Positions 1-6,099 of a DNA stretch of 7,448 nucleotides are shown one piece after another. Positions within the stretch are counted from its first letter, which is position 1. Every line of letters begins with the position of its first letter. Under the pieces are notes generated by a model. The model ran no database searches, was not told the DNA's origin, and saw only the letters and a list, made by a program, of their open reading frames with translations. This stretch comes from Candidatus Thorarchaeota archaeon (GTDB lineage Archaea > Asgardarchaeota > Thorarchaeia > Thorarchaeales > Thorarchaeaceae), in contig JAEOST010000672.1 of the NCBI GenBank assembly GCA_016840245.1, positions 1 through 7,448 on the forward strand, read 5' to 3'. The position numbers and the translations under genes are program-made.

Positions 1-33
1 AAGACTGGGAGCTACAATCACTGTTGACGAGGT

Positions 34-38
34 GGAGG
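34..38 (+). promoter_or_regulatory. Shine-Dalgarno GGAGG before ATG 44
   Basis: A perfect GGAGG sits 5 nt before the ATG at 44 and decides this start over the in-frame GTG at 32, which overlaps the motif. In another frame a TGA at 25-27 could end an upstream gene, which would make this a short intergenic ribosome binding site within an operon. Confidence 0.7.
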
Positions 39-43
39 ATTGT

Positions 44-1381
44 ATGTCTTCAAGATTGAAGGACAAATCAGACTCACCAAAGATGGTAGAAGAATTCCTG
101 ATTGCTGAATACAAACGTTTTGCAGAAAGTTTCTGGAAAAATGAAGAAGTAGGGGAGAAGCGAGTCAATTTCCTGATTACTCTCTCTACTGCGGTTCTGA
201 CAGGACTCACGGGTTTATCAACATTATTTGGTGAATCTATAAATCTGCACTTCATGTTGGTCGTCATTGCTGGAGCAGCATGTGCACTCCTTGGATTTGG
301 AATTCTAGTATTATTTCGTATCTTATATCGCAATAAATCAACTGACCAATGGAAAATAAGAATGGATACAGTCCGCGATTACTATAGTTCACACTATCCT
401 CAACTAAGAGATTACAAACCCTTTAAGCATTCAAAAGTTAGAAGAACTGGTGAGAGAGAGGTTGGTACTGGGGGCTTAGTTGAGATGACAATGGCAATTA
501 ATGGGATTCTTTCTACAATAGTCATAGCTATGTGTGTTGCGGTAGCATCTATCTTCATGGATCAGTTCATGTCCATTGCAATGATTTTGTGGATGATCAT
601 ACTCGCACCAGTAGGATTAGCAATATCTTGGTCAATCCAGTTAGTATTCGTTAGGAGGGTGTATGATAAAGCAATTGAACTACCGGGAGAGTGGAGAAGG
701 TTCTCAGATAGTGATGATCTTATTCAATGGACAGCGGTAGATAATGTTAGGACAATGTTATCTAACGCAGTTAGTGAGAAGAGAGATGACTATTACATTG
801 ATCTGAACAATCCAAACTACGGTCTTAAAGTTGCTACACGGGAAAATGATGAAGGTAAATTTAGCTACCTTGAACTTAAAGTAAAGATAACTACGAAACG
901 TGGAATTGAAATTTGGAAGAAACCCCTAAAAACTAAGCTAGAAGAACTTATAGAAAGTCCATCTCAGATAGATGGAGAACACTTACGACAGAAGATTATA
1001 TCTCATCTTGCAGAAAGCAAAGAGCATCTCAAAAAGGATACAGTGCTTTTTTTGAACGAGGTTCTATGTCTACTTCAGCAGCAGGTGGATGAGGGTGTAA
1101 TAGAAGTTAAGAAATCTCGAAGGAGAGTTCGTGCGTTATATCATAATGAATCAGAGAGATGGTGTTTCTTTTACCACTTTGTAGATAATCCAGATACAGT
1201 CATTATTGAGTATACAGATGTTGCCTTTCACAAACCAGAAGTAGAGTCAAAGAGGTTCTTCACTGTTTGCGTGGAGAGTAAGAATAACTGGGAAGCGGAA
1301 AGTTTTCTCAACGAATTTATGAAATGGAAACGCAAGAAATCGGTTTCATATCCTAAACTCATTATGGAAATCTATAGTTAG
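44..1381 (+). CDS. Four-TM membrane protein with a possible CYTH-like C-terminal domain
   Basis: The 445-aa protein has a charged N-terminal helix (about residues 15-40, including EYKRF and NEEVGEKR). Two membrane hairpins follow, at about 41-62/68-95 and 149-172/177-203, with a basic loop between them. The C-terminal part (about 247-415) is soluble and should be cytoplasmic given the even number of helices. It shows a charged strand pattern: DDYYID (248-253), GLKVATREN (260-268), LELKVK (276-281), GIEIWKKP (287-294), VIEVKKSRRRVRALY (352-366), VIIEYTDVAF (386-395) and FFTVCVES (405-412). Alternating Lys/Arg/Glu strands of this order recall CYTH/triphosphate-tunnel proteins, but the classical N-terminal ExExK is absent, so the domain call is inference. 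The N-terminal hairpin could be SLATT-like. ATG at 44 is preferred because GGAGG lies 5 nt upstream. An in-frame GTG at 32 lacks such a site. The frame stays open to the left edge, so a longer N-terminus cannot be excluded. It converges on the DUF362 gene. Function is unknown. Confidence 0.85.
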   Translation: MSSRLKDKSDSPKMVEEFLIAEYKRFAESFWKNEEVGEKRVNFLITLSTAVLTGLTGLSTLFGESINLHFMLVVIAGAACALLGFGILVLFRILYRNKSTDQWKIRMDTVRDYYSSHYPQLRDYKPFKHSKVRRTGEREVGTGGLVEMTMAINGILSTIVIAMCVAVASIFMDQFMSIAMILWMIILAPVGLAISWSIQLVFVRRVYDKAIELPGEWRRFSDSDDLIQWTAVDNVRTMLSNAVSEKRDDYYIDLNNPNYGLKVATRENDEGKFSYLELKVKITTKRGIEIWKKPLKTKLEELIESPSQIDGEHLRQKIISHLAESKEHLKKDTVLFLNEVLCLLQQQVDEGVIEVKKSRRRVRALYHNESERWCFFYHFVDNPDTVIIEYTDVAFHKPEVESKRFFTVCVESKNNWEAESFLNEFMKWKRKKSVSYPKLIMEIYS

Positions 1382-1437
1382 CAGTATATACTCTTTATAC
1401 AAACCGCATAACTACTCAATCCGCTCAAATTTTCTAC

Positions 1438-2931
1438 TCAGCCCTTTACCTCCTCAATCCATTGTTGTACATTGCCTTGCAATTCCAGAATACTCTCAGA
1501 TGTCCACTTAGTTACTTTGTAACCACTACGGAATAGTGCACCGAATATATCATTCAGTATTCCCAGTTCCATTCGCGTGAGCTCTCTGAGAATTGGTAGA
1601 GTAGCTAGATCGAATAAAACAAAATCAGCAGCTAAATCAAAGAATGCTTGCATTCCAGGTAGGAGGAGGACTAACTCACATAGAGCCTCATAGAAGGCTG
1701 TAACTAGGGGTTCTGATCGAAGCCACTTTCCATCCTTAGGATGAGAAAATGGTAAGGTACTCATATCGAATTTGTATAGTCCATCACCCAATCCATTGTC
1801 ATGCGCCGTCTTGATATGGACAACATCCATAGGATCAAATCCGATGAGTTGGCAAGCCACAGCATCTGCCGCTACAACATCATTAGAAACAATCACTGTC
1901 TGGAAATTAACTGGTTTAGATGAGAGAGGTCCCCATGCTTCTCCACCAATAGTACCATCTATTATAGTCAAGTTAGGAGTAAAAGCATTGTTTACCTCAA
2001 AGATGACATCCTCAATTCCAAACCGGTGGTACTTTCCTTTGCTCTCTTGGGGGAAGGTTCCATACATATTCTTCATGGCAATCGTGATATTGGTCAGAAC
2101 GTGAGTCTTCATTGTTGGAATTGAGATTATAACATCAGCCTCAACTAGTTCCTTTGATACAGGAACCTTGCGAACTGCGCTGTCAGAACCAAAATCAAAA
2201 CGCATCCATTTCGATTCTGCAAGATTGATTAATTCAACATCTTTTTCGCTTGCCCACTTTATCCAGCCCTGTGCCTCAGCTACAGGTCTCCACTTAGTCC
2301 AAATCATATCAGAGTCAACGACAACTGGATGGGCTCCAAGATCTCGTATCATCTTGACTAACTCGTCAACGATCTCAATACTGGTAAATGACCCCTGAAT
2401 AGTGGGATTTCCACCACTGATGTTTGGTTTTAGCAATACTCGGTCATCAGGTTTCACAAACTCACCAAGACCTCCAACGGCATCTATTGCCTCTCTAAGG
2501 ATTTGTCTTGATGACTCACCTCTTCGAACTGCAACTTTAGTTGCATCAATCTCTTTCCTACTCTTCACATCTTCATAAGTGGCGCTAGGTAGGAAGTACA
2601 TTCCTTCGTCAAGTTTTATTCCGAAAACATATCCCAGTATATGCCACAAGGGATAGAGAAGGAACATGAAAATAACAAACAAAGGTTCCACATCACCTCT
2701 GGTAATACCAGTCTGATGTGTGTGAAACATCCATTCCGAGCCAGACATATAGGGATATGGCCAGATTGATAAATCTAGGTACAGGATTGTACTAATTGTC
2801 ATGAATCCTATGAAACAGATCACACACATTATCCCTGAAATGCTCCACTCAGGAAATCTCCATCGTCTACCGATATAGTAGATAACCATTCCAAGGAAGA
2901 ATAGCAAGGGCGGGTCTATTAAGAAACTCAC
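1438..2931 (-). CDS. DUF362 family protein with N-terminal membrane module
   Basis: The 497-aa protein carries a recognisable DUF362 domain at about 130-385. Its motifs are VLLKPNISGG (165-174), PTMKTH (272-277), MKNMYGTFP (286-294), IIDGTIGGEAWGP (323-335) and the NDVVAADAVACQLIGFDP block (350-367). DUF362 proteins have no settled general function; some members carry ferredoxin-like Cys clusters, and none is visible here. Two parts are unusual. About 120 N-terminal residues contain three likely membrane helices (7-21, 31-53, 82-104). About 95 C-terminal residues (400-497) are rich in hydrophobic and amphipathic helix and have no motif I recognise. The start is GTG at 2931, supported by GAGGGG 6 nt upstream and by the first membrane helix beginning within 10 residues of it. 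It is divergent from the 3036 gene across a 104-bp region and convergent with the 44-1381 gene. The family call is firm; the role is unknown. Confidence 0.92.
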   Translation of the reverse strand: MSFLIDPPLLFFLGMVIYYIGRRWRFPEWSISGIMCVICFIGFMTISTILYLDLSIWPYPYMSGSEWMFHTHQTGITRGDVEPLFVIFMFLLYPLWHILGYVFGIKLDEGMYFLPSATYEDVKSRKEIDATKVAVRRGESSRQILREAIDAVGGLGEFVKPDDRVLLKPNISGGNPTIQGSFTSIEIVDELVKMIRDLGAHPVVVDSDMIWTKWRPVAEAQGWIKWASEKDVELINLAESKWMRFDFGSDSAVRKVPVSKELVEADVIISIPTMKTHVLTNITIAMKNMYGTFPQESKGKYHRFGIEDVIFEVNNAFTPNLTIIDGTIGGEAWGPLSSKPVNFQTVIVSNDVVAADAVACQLIGFDPMDVVHIKTAHDNGLGDGLYKFDMSTLPFSHPKDGKWLRSEPLVTAFYEALCELVLLLPGMQAFFDLAADFVLFDLATLPILRELTRMELGILNDIFGALFRSGYKVTKWTSESILELQGNVQQWIEEVKG

Positions 2932-2937
2932 TTCATT

Positions 2938-2943
2938 CCCCTC
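2938..2943 (-). promoter_or_regulatory. Ribosome binding site for the GTG start at 2931
   Basis: Read on the minus strand, GAGGGG lies 6 nt before the GTG start. The nearest ATG (2936-2934) is out of frame and meets TGA after one codon. This purine block therefore supports GTG as the true start. Confidence 0.55.
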
Positions 2944-2957
2944 TAGTGATTAACTAG
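2943..2957. promoter_or_regulatory. Palindrome CTAGTGATTAACTAG, candidate operator
   Basis: The 5-bp arms CTAGT/ACTAG flank a 5-bp centre. CTAGTG also occurs twice in direct orientation (2943-2948 and 2954-2959). The palindrome lies in what should be the 5' leader of the DUF362 gene. Binding of a regulator is inferred from symmetry only. Confidence 0.3.
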
Positions 2958-2958
2958 T

Positions 2959-2972
2959 GTATCAAATGATAC
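2959..2972. promoter_or_regulatory. Palindrome GTATCAAATGATAC, candidate operator
   Basis: The 6-bp arms GTATCA/TGATAC are perfect, with a 2-bp centre. The centre is about 15 bp from that of the neighbouring palindrome (2943-2957). If the minus-strand TATA-like box at 2981-2990 is used, transcription of the DUF362 gene would start within or beside this site, as expected for a repressor operator. This is inference. Confidence 0.35.
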
Positions 2973-2980
2973 CCTAAACT

Positions 2981-2990
2981 TCAATTATAA
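2981..2990 (-). promoter_or_regulatory. TATA-like box for the DUF362 gene
   Basis: The minus strand reads TTATAATTGA about 55 nt before the GTG start. An archaeal start site about 25 nt downstream would leave a leader of roughly 30 nt that contains the ribosome binding site. This is a weak call based on AT content and spacing. Confidence 0.3.
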
Positions 2991-3002
2991 TGTTTCGAAG
3001 AA

Positions 3003-3010
3003 CATAAATT
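3003..3010 (+). promoter_or_regulatory. TATA-like box for the 3036 gene
   Basis: CATAAATT is preceded by a purine-rich GAAGAA stretch that could serve as a BRE. It lies about 28 nt before the ATG at 3036, which predicts a nearly leaderless transcript. No Shine-Dalgarno motif precedes this ATG, consistent with that reading. An alternative AT-rich site (TATTATA, near 3018-3025) is too close to the start. Confidence 0.35.
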
Positions 3011-3035
3011 CTACTTAGTATTATACAAATATGGC

Positions 3036-3809
3036 ATGATAACGAGAAATATCTTCATAATCGGATGGCTCGCTGCAGGTGTTGCTGTTGTTTTATTGGT
3101 CAATGGATACCTTGTGTTGAATCCAATCATGTTTCTCATTGGTCTTTCAGTTGCAGTCCTCATTGCGAGCTGGAAATCAATGCGTATTGATACAAAGGCG
3201 TTGATTGTGTTTGTGGTAGTAGCCCTGGTTGTAGCTATTATTGATGAATTCGCTCATACCTCTGCAGGAGTGTTCTCATATCATGATGAATACACGCCAT
3301 CGTTCCTAACAGTACTGGGATGGCCAATCTTCTTACTTACTATTGCAGCGCTGGCTGAATTCATTCACAAGAATAGGCTTGTTCAAGACTCAAAGTTGGA
3401 CCAGAAGTGGTTACGAATGATTGTGCCATTGATTCCAATTGTCTTGATTCCGATTCTTGTATTCCTTCAAGGGTACCAAGAAAACTTCGATTTATTGTTG
3501 ATAGGAGTCTATTGCGTTCTTGCGCTCATTAGTTTCATTTACGTATCCTCTCGACCTGTAACTTGGAGTCTTTCAACTATGTTGCTGGCAGCACTCATAG
3601 GTGGTGCTATGGAGGTTATAGGGGCAATTGAAGGGATGTGGGAATATGCAACTGGAGAGCATCTTGTGTATTTCATGGCTCTAACATGGGTCCTTCGAAC
3701 ATGGGCTGTAGTTGGTCTTACTTCATTTCTCAAAGTCACATTTACTGAAAGTAAGTCTAGATGGATGGTATGGCTCAGGAAAAATCCTCTCGAAGAACTA
3801 AATCCGTGA
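3036..3809 (+). CDS. Eight-TM membrane protein with internal duplication
   Basis: The 257-aa protein has about eight membrane helices (near 5-22, 28-46, 54-70, 90-110, 127-145, 151-170, 178-198 and 211-232). The two halves align without gaps at an offset of 122 residues: E71/E193, G78/G200, F80/W202, Y82/Y204, W96/W218, L106/L228 and F109/F231. Each half carries the pattern E-x6-G-[VM]-[FW]-x-Y followed by a Trp-containing helix (IIDEFAHTSAGVFSY at 68-82; AMEVIGAIEGMWEY at 191-204). Acidic residues at a membrane interface followed by G-x-[FW]-x-Y resemble membrane lycopene cyclases and CruF/DUF422-type carotenoid hydratases, which are also built from helices with conserved acidic residues. 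That link is weak, and the protein may be an unrelated, undescribed family. ATG 3036 is chosen because ATG 3031 meets TGA after one codon. The gene may be co-transcribed with the 3908 gene, 98 bp downstream. Confidence 0.88.
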   Translation: MITRNIFIIGWLAAGVAVVLLVNGYLVLNPIMFLIGLSVAVLIASWKSMRIDTKALIVFVVVALVVAIIDEFAHTSAGVFSYHDEYTPSFLTVLGWPIFLLTIAALAEFIHKNRLVQDSKLDQKWLRMIVPLIPIVLIPILVFLQGYQENFDLLLIGVYCVLALISFIYVSSRPVTWSLSTMLLAALIGGAMEVIGAIEGMWEYATGEHLVYFMALTWVLRTWAVVGLTSFLKVTFTESKSRWMVWLRKNPLEELNP

Positions 3810-3894
3810 CCACACTCCAATCAGGTTGTAGCTCACTACCAGTGCTAAGTAACAAGGTTCATTACTGCTCAGTCAAATCTCTGTATGTTTGGAT

Positions 3895-3898
3895 GGAG
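3895..3898 (+). promoter_or_regulatory. Ribosome binding site GGAG before ATG 3908
   Basis: GGAG ends 9 nt before the ATG at 3908. An upstream ATG at 3893 overlaps it but meets TAG after three codons, so it cannot be the start of this gene. AGGAA immediately before the ATG is too close to act as the main site. Confidence 0.4.
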
Positions 3899-3907
3899 CA
3901 ATAGGAA

Positions 3908-4282
3908 ATGGTCGACCCTGAACAAGACAGGATGCATATTTTCGTAGAAAGCGAGAAGGCTACAAATGAAACAACAGAGGGTGAATCTAGCAAGCCGATT
4001 AATGAGGAACTATTGATTATTATCCAACGAAAACTGATGCGAACACGGGAAGAAGGTAGAGCGCTCTCCGAGAATCAATTGACATTTCTCAACTCAGCTT
4101 GTGATGCTGCTAAGGTAATTGGGTGTGAAATTGAAATCAATGATGTAGGACTATGGGGACGAATCAAGAGAATCCGAGAGAAGAACGATACGGAGTCTAT
4201 TCCCAGAATCGAGTACAATGGGAAGTCACTAGCGGGTAATCCTACTGTGGATCAGATCATCCGATACTTTGCTAACTCCTGA
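3908..4282 (+). CDS. Small soluble protein, possibly thioredoxin-like without CxxC
   Basis: The 124-aa protein has no membrane segment or signal peptide. The first 30 residues are polar and look disordered. The rest suggests a thioredoxin-like order: a strand LLIIIQ (35-40), a helix through about 53-70, a strand EIEINDV (74-80), a helix to about 93, then IPRIEYNGK (98-106) with a Pro where thioredoxin folds have the cis-proline, then LAGNPTVDQIIRYFA (108-122), like the terminal strand and helix of glutaredoxin-like proteins. There is no CxxC. The only cysteines are C65 and C73, on or after the helix, so a dithiol redox role is unlikely. The fold call is inference from motif order. It follows the eight-TM gene by 98 bp on the same strand. 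Its TGA directly abuts the stop of the convergent 85-aa gene. Confidence 0.75.
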   Translation: MVDPEQDRMHIFVESEKATNETTEGESSKPINEELLIIIQRKLMRTREEGRALSENQLTFLNSACDAAKVIGCEIEINDVGLWGRIKRIREKNDTESIPRIEYNGKSLAGNPTVDQIIRYFANS

Positions 4283-4540
4283 CTATCCACCAGCGACCAC
4301 ACTCATAACATACTCTGATACCTTCAATATACTCTCAAAGAAGATTAGAAGAGAAAGTTTGGAGATTGTACCCATATCAAATGTCCATGTAGATGCGGCT
4401 TTGAGTTTTTCAATCATCGAGTCTAGGATATCCAGGACGGTCTTGTGAAGTCGAATAAATGGTTCCAACTCTCTATCAACACGTCTCATATTTGGTGGAA
4501 GACTAGAAGTTCCTTTAATGAGTCGTGCATTTGTGAACAT
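4283..4540 (-). CDS. 85-aa protein paralogous to the C-terminus of the 491-aa gene
   Basis: I recognise no family, but the whole protein aligns with the last 80 or so residues of the gene immediately upstream. Best conserved is VLDILDSMIEKL...STWTFD (35-55) against ILDSLDSMIERL...STWAVD (442-462), with 13 of 21 residues identical. Weaker matches reach the N-terminus (NARLIKGT against NTDLVIGT, and PPNM against NPNL). The last 25 residues are hydrophobic or amphipathic and probably touch the membrane. ATG 4540 lies 4 nt after the upstream TAG, implying translational coupling and one transcript. An in-frame TTG at 4552 would add four residues and overlap the upstream stop, and is less likely. 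It may be a free-standing copy of a regulatory or assembly module, or the remnant of a once longer duplicate gene. Confidence 0.72.
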   Translation of the reverse strand: MFTNARLIKGTSSLPPNMRRVDRELEPFIRLHKTVLDILDSMIEKLKAASTWTFDMGTISKLSLLIFFESILKVSEYVMSVVAGG

Positions 4541-4787
4541 CCTGCTATCCAAAGACTAGAAATCTGAAACCCTGTATGAGTAGATTTGGTATGGCAAATA
4601 GCACTGGAGTAATCATCTGTGTTATCATTTTGACATCGACAGCCCAAGTTGAATCGTCATCCAATCGTTCTATCATCGAATCAAGACTATCTAGAATCTT
4701 CATATTCTTTGTAATTTCCGTTTCAGTAGAGCGTATATCTTTCAGGTTGGGATTTATTGTGGTTCCAATGACAAGGTCGGTGTTGAC
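4283..4787 (-). repeat. Two tandem copies of an ~80-residue C-terminal module
   Basis: Copy one encodes residues 412-491 of the membrane protein (4548-4787). Copy two is the following 85-aa gene (4283-4540). DNA similarity persists in the core: 17 of 22 bases match between the TCATCGA-containing stretches near 4424-4446 and 4673-4694. Elsewhere only protein similarity remains, so the duplication is old and the second copy has been kept in frame. Confidence 0.7.
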
Positions 4788-6020
4788 GCGTATTCGTTTC
4801 ACAACTAGACGGTTCCGGATTGCAGTTCTATAATTAGACAGCATCGTATGAATTGAGAGTTGCGGTTTGATGAACAAAACCAGAATCCCAGCATTTGCTA
4901 ACCAAGCTATCAAAACCCCCATGATACCAACATCCCATCCCCAAAGTATGTTCGTTGCAGTCCAATATATTTCGAGCATCAAGATGATTGCTAAAAGACC
5001 AAATGTCACGTTTGCTTGCATCTCACCAATCGGTCGTGTGCGTTCAGCGAATACATGATAATCTACAACATGATCTTTTGTAGGGCTGGACCCTTCTTTA
5101 AGCAGAGAGAAATACTTGTAAATTCCGAGTTTCTTGGGTTCGTCTGCAATCTCTCCAATGCCAGAGATCATAGCAATATAGATGACCACAAAGGAAACAA
5201 GAAAGATTGCCCATAGAAGAAGTCCGACCACATTCACCAGCAGATACGCTGGATACCAGATAGGATGCCAGTGACCCGGTTGCATCCCAATACTTGCATT
5301 CCATGGCACATATCCAAGCAGGAAGAACATTCCTGCCAGTAAACCAAATACAATTTCAGCAGGCATTGTGCCCCAAGTGAAACTAACTTGCCTTGGGATT
5401 TTTAATCTGAATCTAATTGTTTTCCATTCTAGACTGAACTGTGGCCAACGCATCATTGGAGACATTTTCGAACTTATTGACAATCGATATTTCTTGAAAT
5501 CTGATTTCTTTGTAAAGAGAGACTCCAGTCTTGCCATCTTTTCAAGGGTCTTATCCTCTTTTGCAGGGTCTTTCAACAATCGGTGTAACTGTTTCTTGCG
5601 GCGAGCATTGTAATGGAAAGGAGGATTGAAGAAGGGAGCATAGGACCAAGTAGCTTCATCATGCTCAGGTTTATTTGGCGATGATTTGGCAGCTTTTACC
5701 AGTACCTTCTTTTTTCGATCATGTAAGGGACTCACTGGATCATAAGGAGAAATTGGGACCTGAAACAGCTTCAGTCCTCCATCAATAGCTCGTCTTACAA
5801 GAAATGTAACTAGAAACCAAAGAATGACCCATAGATACATCCAGGAGTCACTAATCACTTGTAGTAGAGGTTCTCCTGCAAGCAATGCACATCCGATACC
5901 AAGAAACTGCTGTGCAAAGACAAGTATTGCTGTACGCCAATAACTATAGAGAATACCATACTTCAACACAAGTGGTATCCATATTGAATCACTACTAGGA
6001 GAGTCAGACGTTTCTGACAT
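4545..6020 (-). CDS. Multi-pass membrane protein of unknown family, 491 aa
   Basis: I do not recognise this family. Six clear membrane helices are visible, at about 26-48, 60-76, 221-240, 257-283, 338-356 and 363-384, arranged as three pairs. Between the first two pairs lies a basic, soluble loop of about 140 residues (including FNPPFHYNARRKKQLHRLL at 131-149 and MARLESLFTKK at 162-172). A second loop of about 55 residues (284-337) contains PKKLGIYKYFSLLKEG. After the last pair, a basic stretch (397-411) leads into a C-terminal module (412-491) with the motif LDSMIERLDDDSTWAVD (446-462) and a hydrophobic end. That module is duplicated as the next gene, 4 nt away. The ATG at 6020 has GGAG 11 nt upstream, partly inside an inverted repeat. 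The gene lies 79 nt after the HhH gene and may have its own promoter. A channel, transporter or sensor would all fit; nothing in the sequence decides. Confidence 0.88.
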   Translation of the reverse strand: MSETSDSPSSDSIWIPLVLKYGILYSYWRTAILVFAQQFLGIGCALLAGEPLLQVISDSWMYLWVILWFLVTFLVRRAIDGGLKLFQVPISPYDPVSPLHDRKKKVLVKAAKSSPNKPEHDEATWSYAPFFNPPFHYNARRKKQLHRLLKDPAKEDKTLEKMARLESLFTKKSDFKKYRLSISSKMSPMMRWPQFSLEWKTIRFRLKIPRQVSFTWGTMPAEIVFGLLAGMFFLLGYVPWNASIGMQPGHWHPIWYPAYLLVNVVGLLLWAIFLVSFVVIYIAMISGIGEIADEPKKLGIYKYFSLLKEGSSPTKDHVVDYHVFAERTRPIGEMQANVTFGLLAIILMLEIYWTATNILWGWDVGIMGVLIAWLANAGILVLFIKPQLSIHTMLSNYRTAIRNRLVVKRIRVNTDLVIGTTINPNLKDIRSTETEITKNMKILDSLDSMIERLDDDSTWAVDVKMITQMITPVLFAIPNLLIQGFRFLVFG

Positions 6021-6026
6021 TGTTCA

Positions 6027-6054
6027 ACCAGCTCCTAACCGATTGTCAGCTGGT
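6027..6054 (-). promoter_or_regulatory. Inverted repeat overlapping the RBS of the 491-aa gene
   Basis: ACCAGCT (6027-6033) and AGCTGGT (6048-6054) form 7-bp perfect arms around a 14-nt loop. They end 7 nt before the ATG at 6020. In the minus-strand transcript the AGGAG motif lies at the junction of loop and 3' arm. A folded leader would partly hide it, or the DNA may be a regulator site. Confidence 0.35.
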
Positions 6055-6074
6055 GAGTTAGGGCGCTATTTGAA

Positions 6075-6091
6075 TATTGACTAGTCGAATA
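6075..6091. promoter_or_regulatory. Palindrome around GACTAGTC between the HhH and 491-aa genes
   Basis: GACTAGTC (6079-6086) is perfectly symmetric, and TATT/AATA extend it on both sides with one extra base. It lies just after the HhH stop and about 55-70 nt before the next start, overlapping AT-rich sequence that could be a TATA box for the 491-aa gene. Its role as an operator is inference. Confidence 0.25.
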
Positions 6092-6099
6092 CAACTTTC

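Noticed and set aside
1..27. Possible 3' end of an upstream gene (ends ...YNHC, TGA at 25-27)
   Set aside because: Only eight codons are visible, too few to support a gene, although the position before a strong ribosome binding site makes it plausible.
1382..1437. Terminators in the convergent gap
   Set aside because: Only T3-T4 runs and no stable hairpin are visible on either strand, so no terminator call is justified.
1451..1462. Twelve bases TCCTCAATCCAT shared with 6128-6139, both near gene ends
   Set aside because: Both encode a W-I-E-[DE] helix near a C-terminus. The match is short and explained by similar codons, not by a mobile or regulatory repeat.
1772..2104. Plus-strand open frame of 110 codons
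   Set aside because: It is antisense to the conserved DUF362 core and has no motif, ribosome binding site or promoter of its own.
3810..3907. Separate promoter for the 3908 gene
   Set aside because: No convincing TATA-like box at archaeal spacing is visible. Co-transcription with the 3036 gene is as likely.
4541..4552. TTG start at 4552 for the small gene
   Set aside because: ATG 4540 is only four codons inside, follows the upstream stop by 4 nt and keeps the whole region of paralogy.
4576..4833. Plus-strand open frame of 85 codons
   Set aside because: It is antisense to the C-terminal module of the 491-aa protein, whose homology to the neighbouring gene shows that the minus strand is coding.
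5098..5304. Minus-strand frame of 68 codons in another phase of the 491-aa gene
   Set aside because: It overlaps two membrane helices of the real gene. No frameshift is needed to explain the region.
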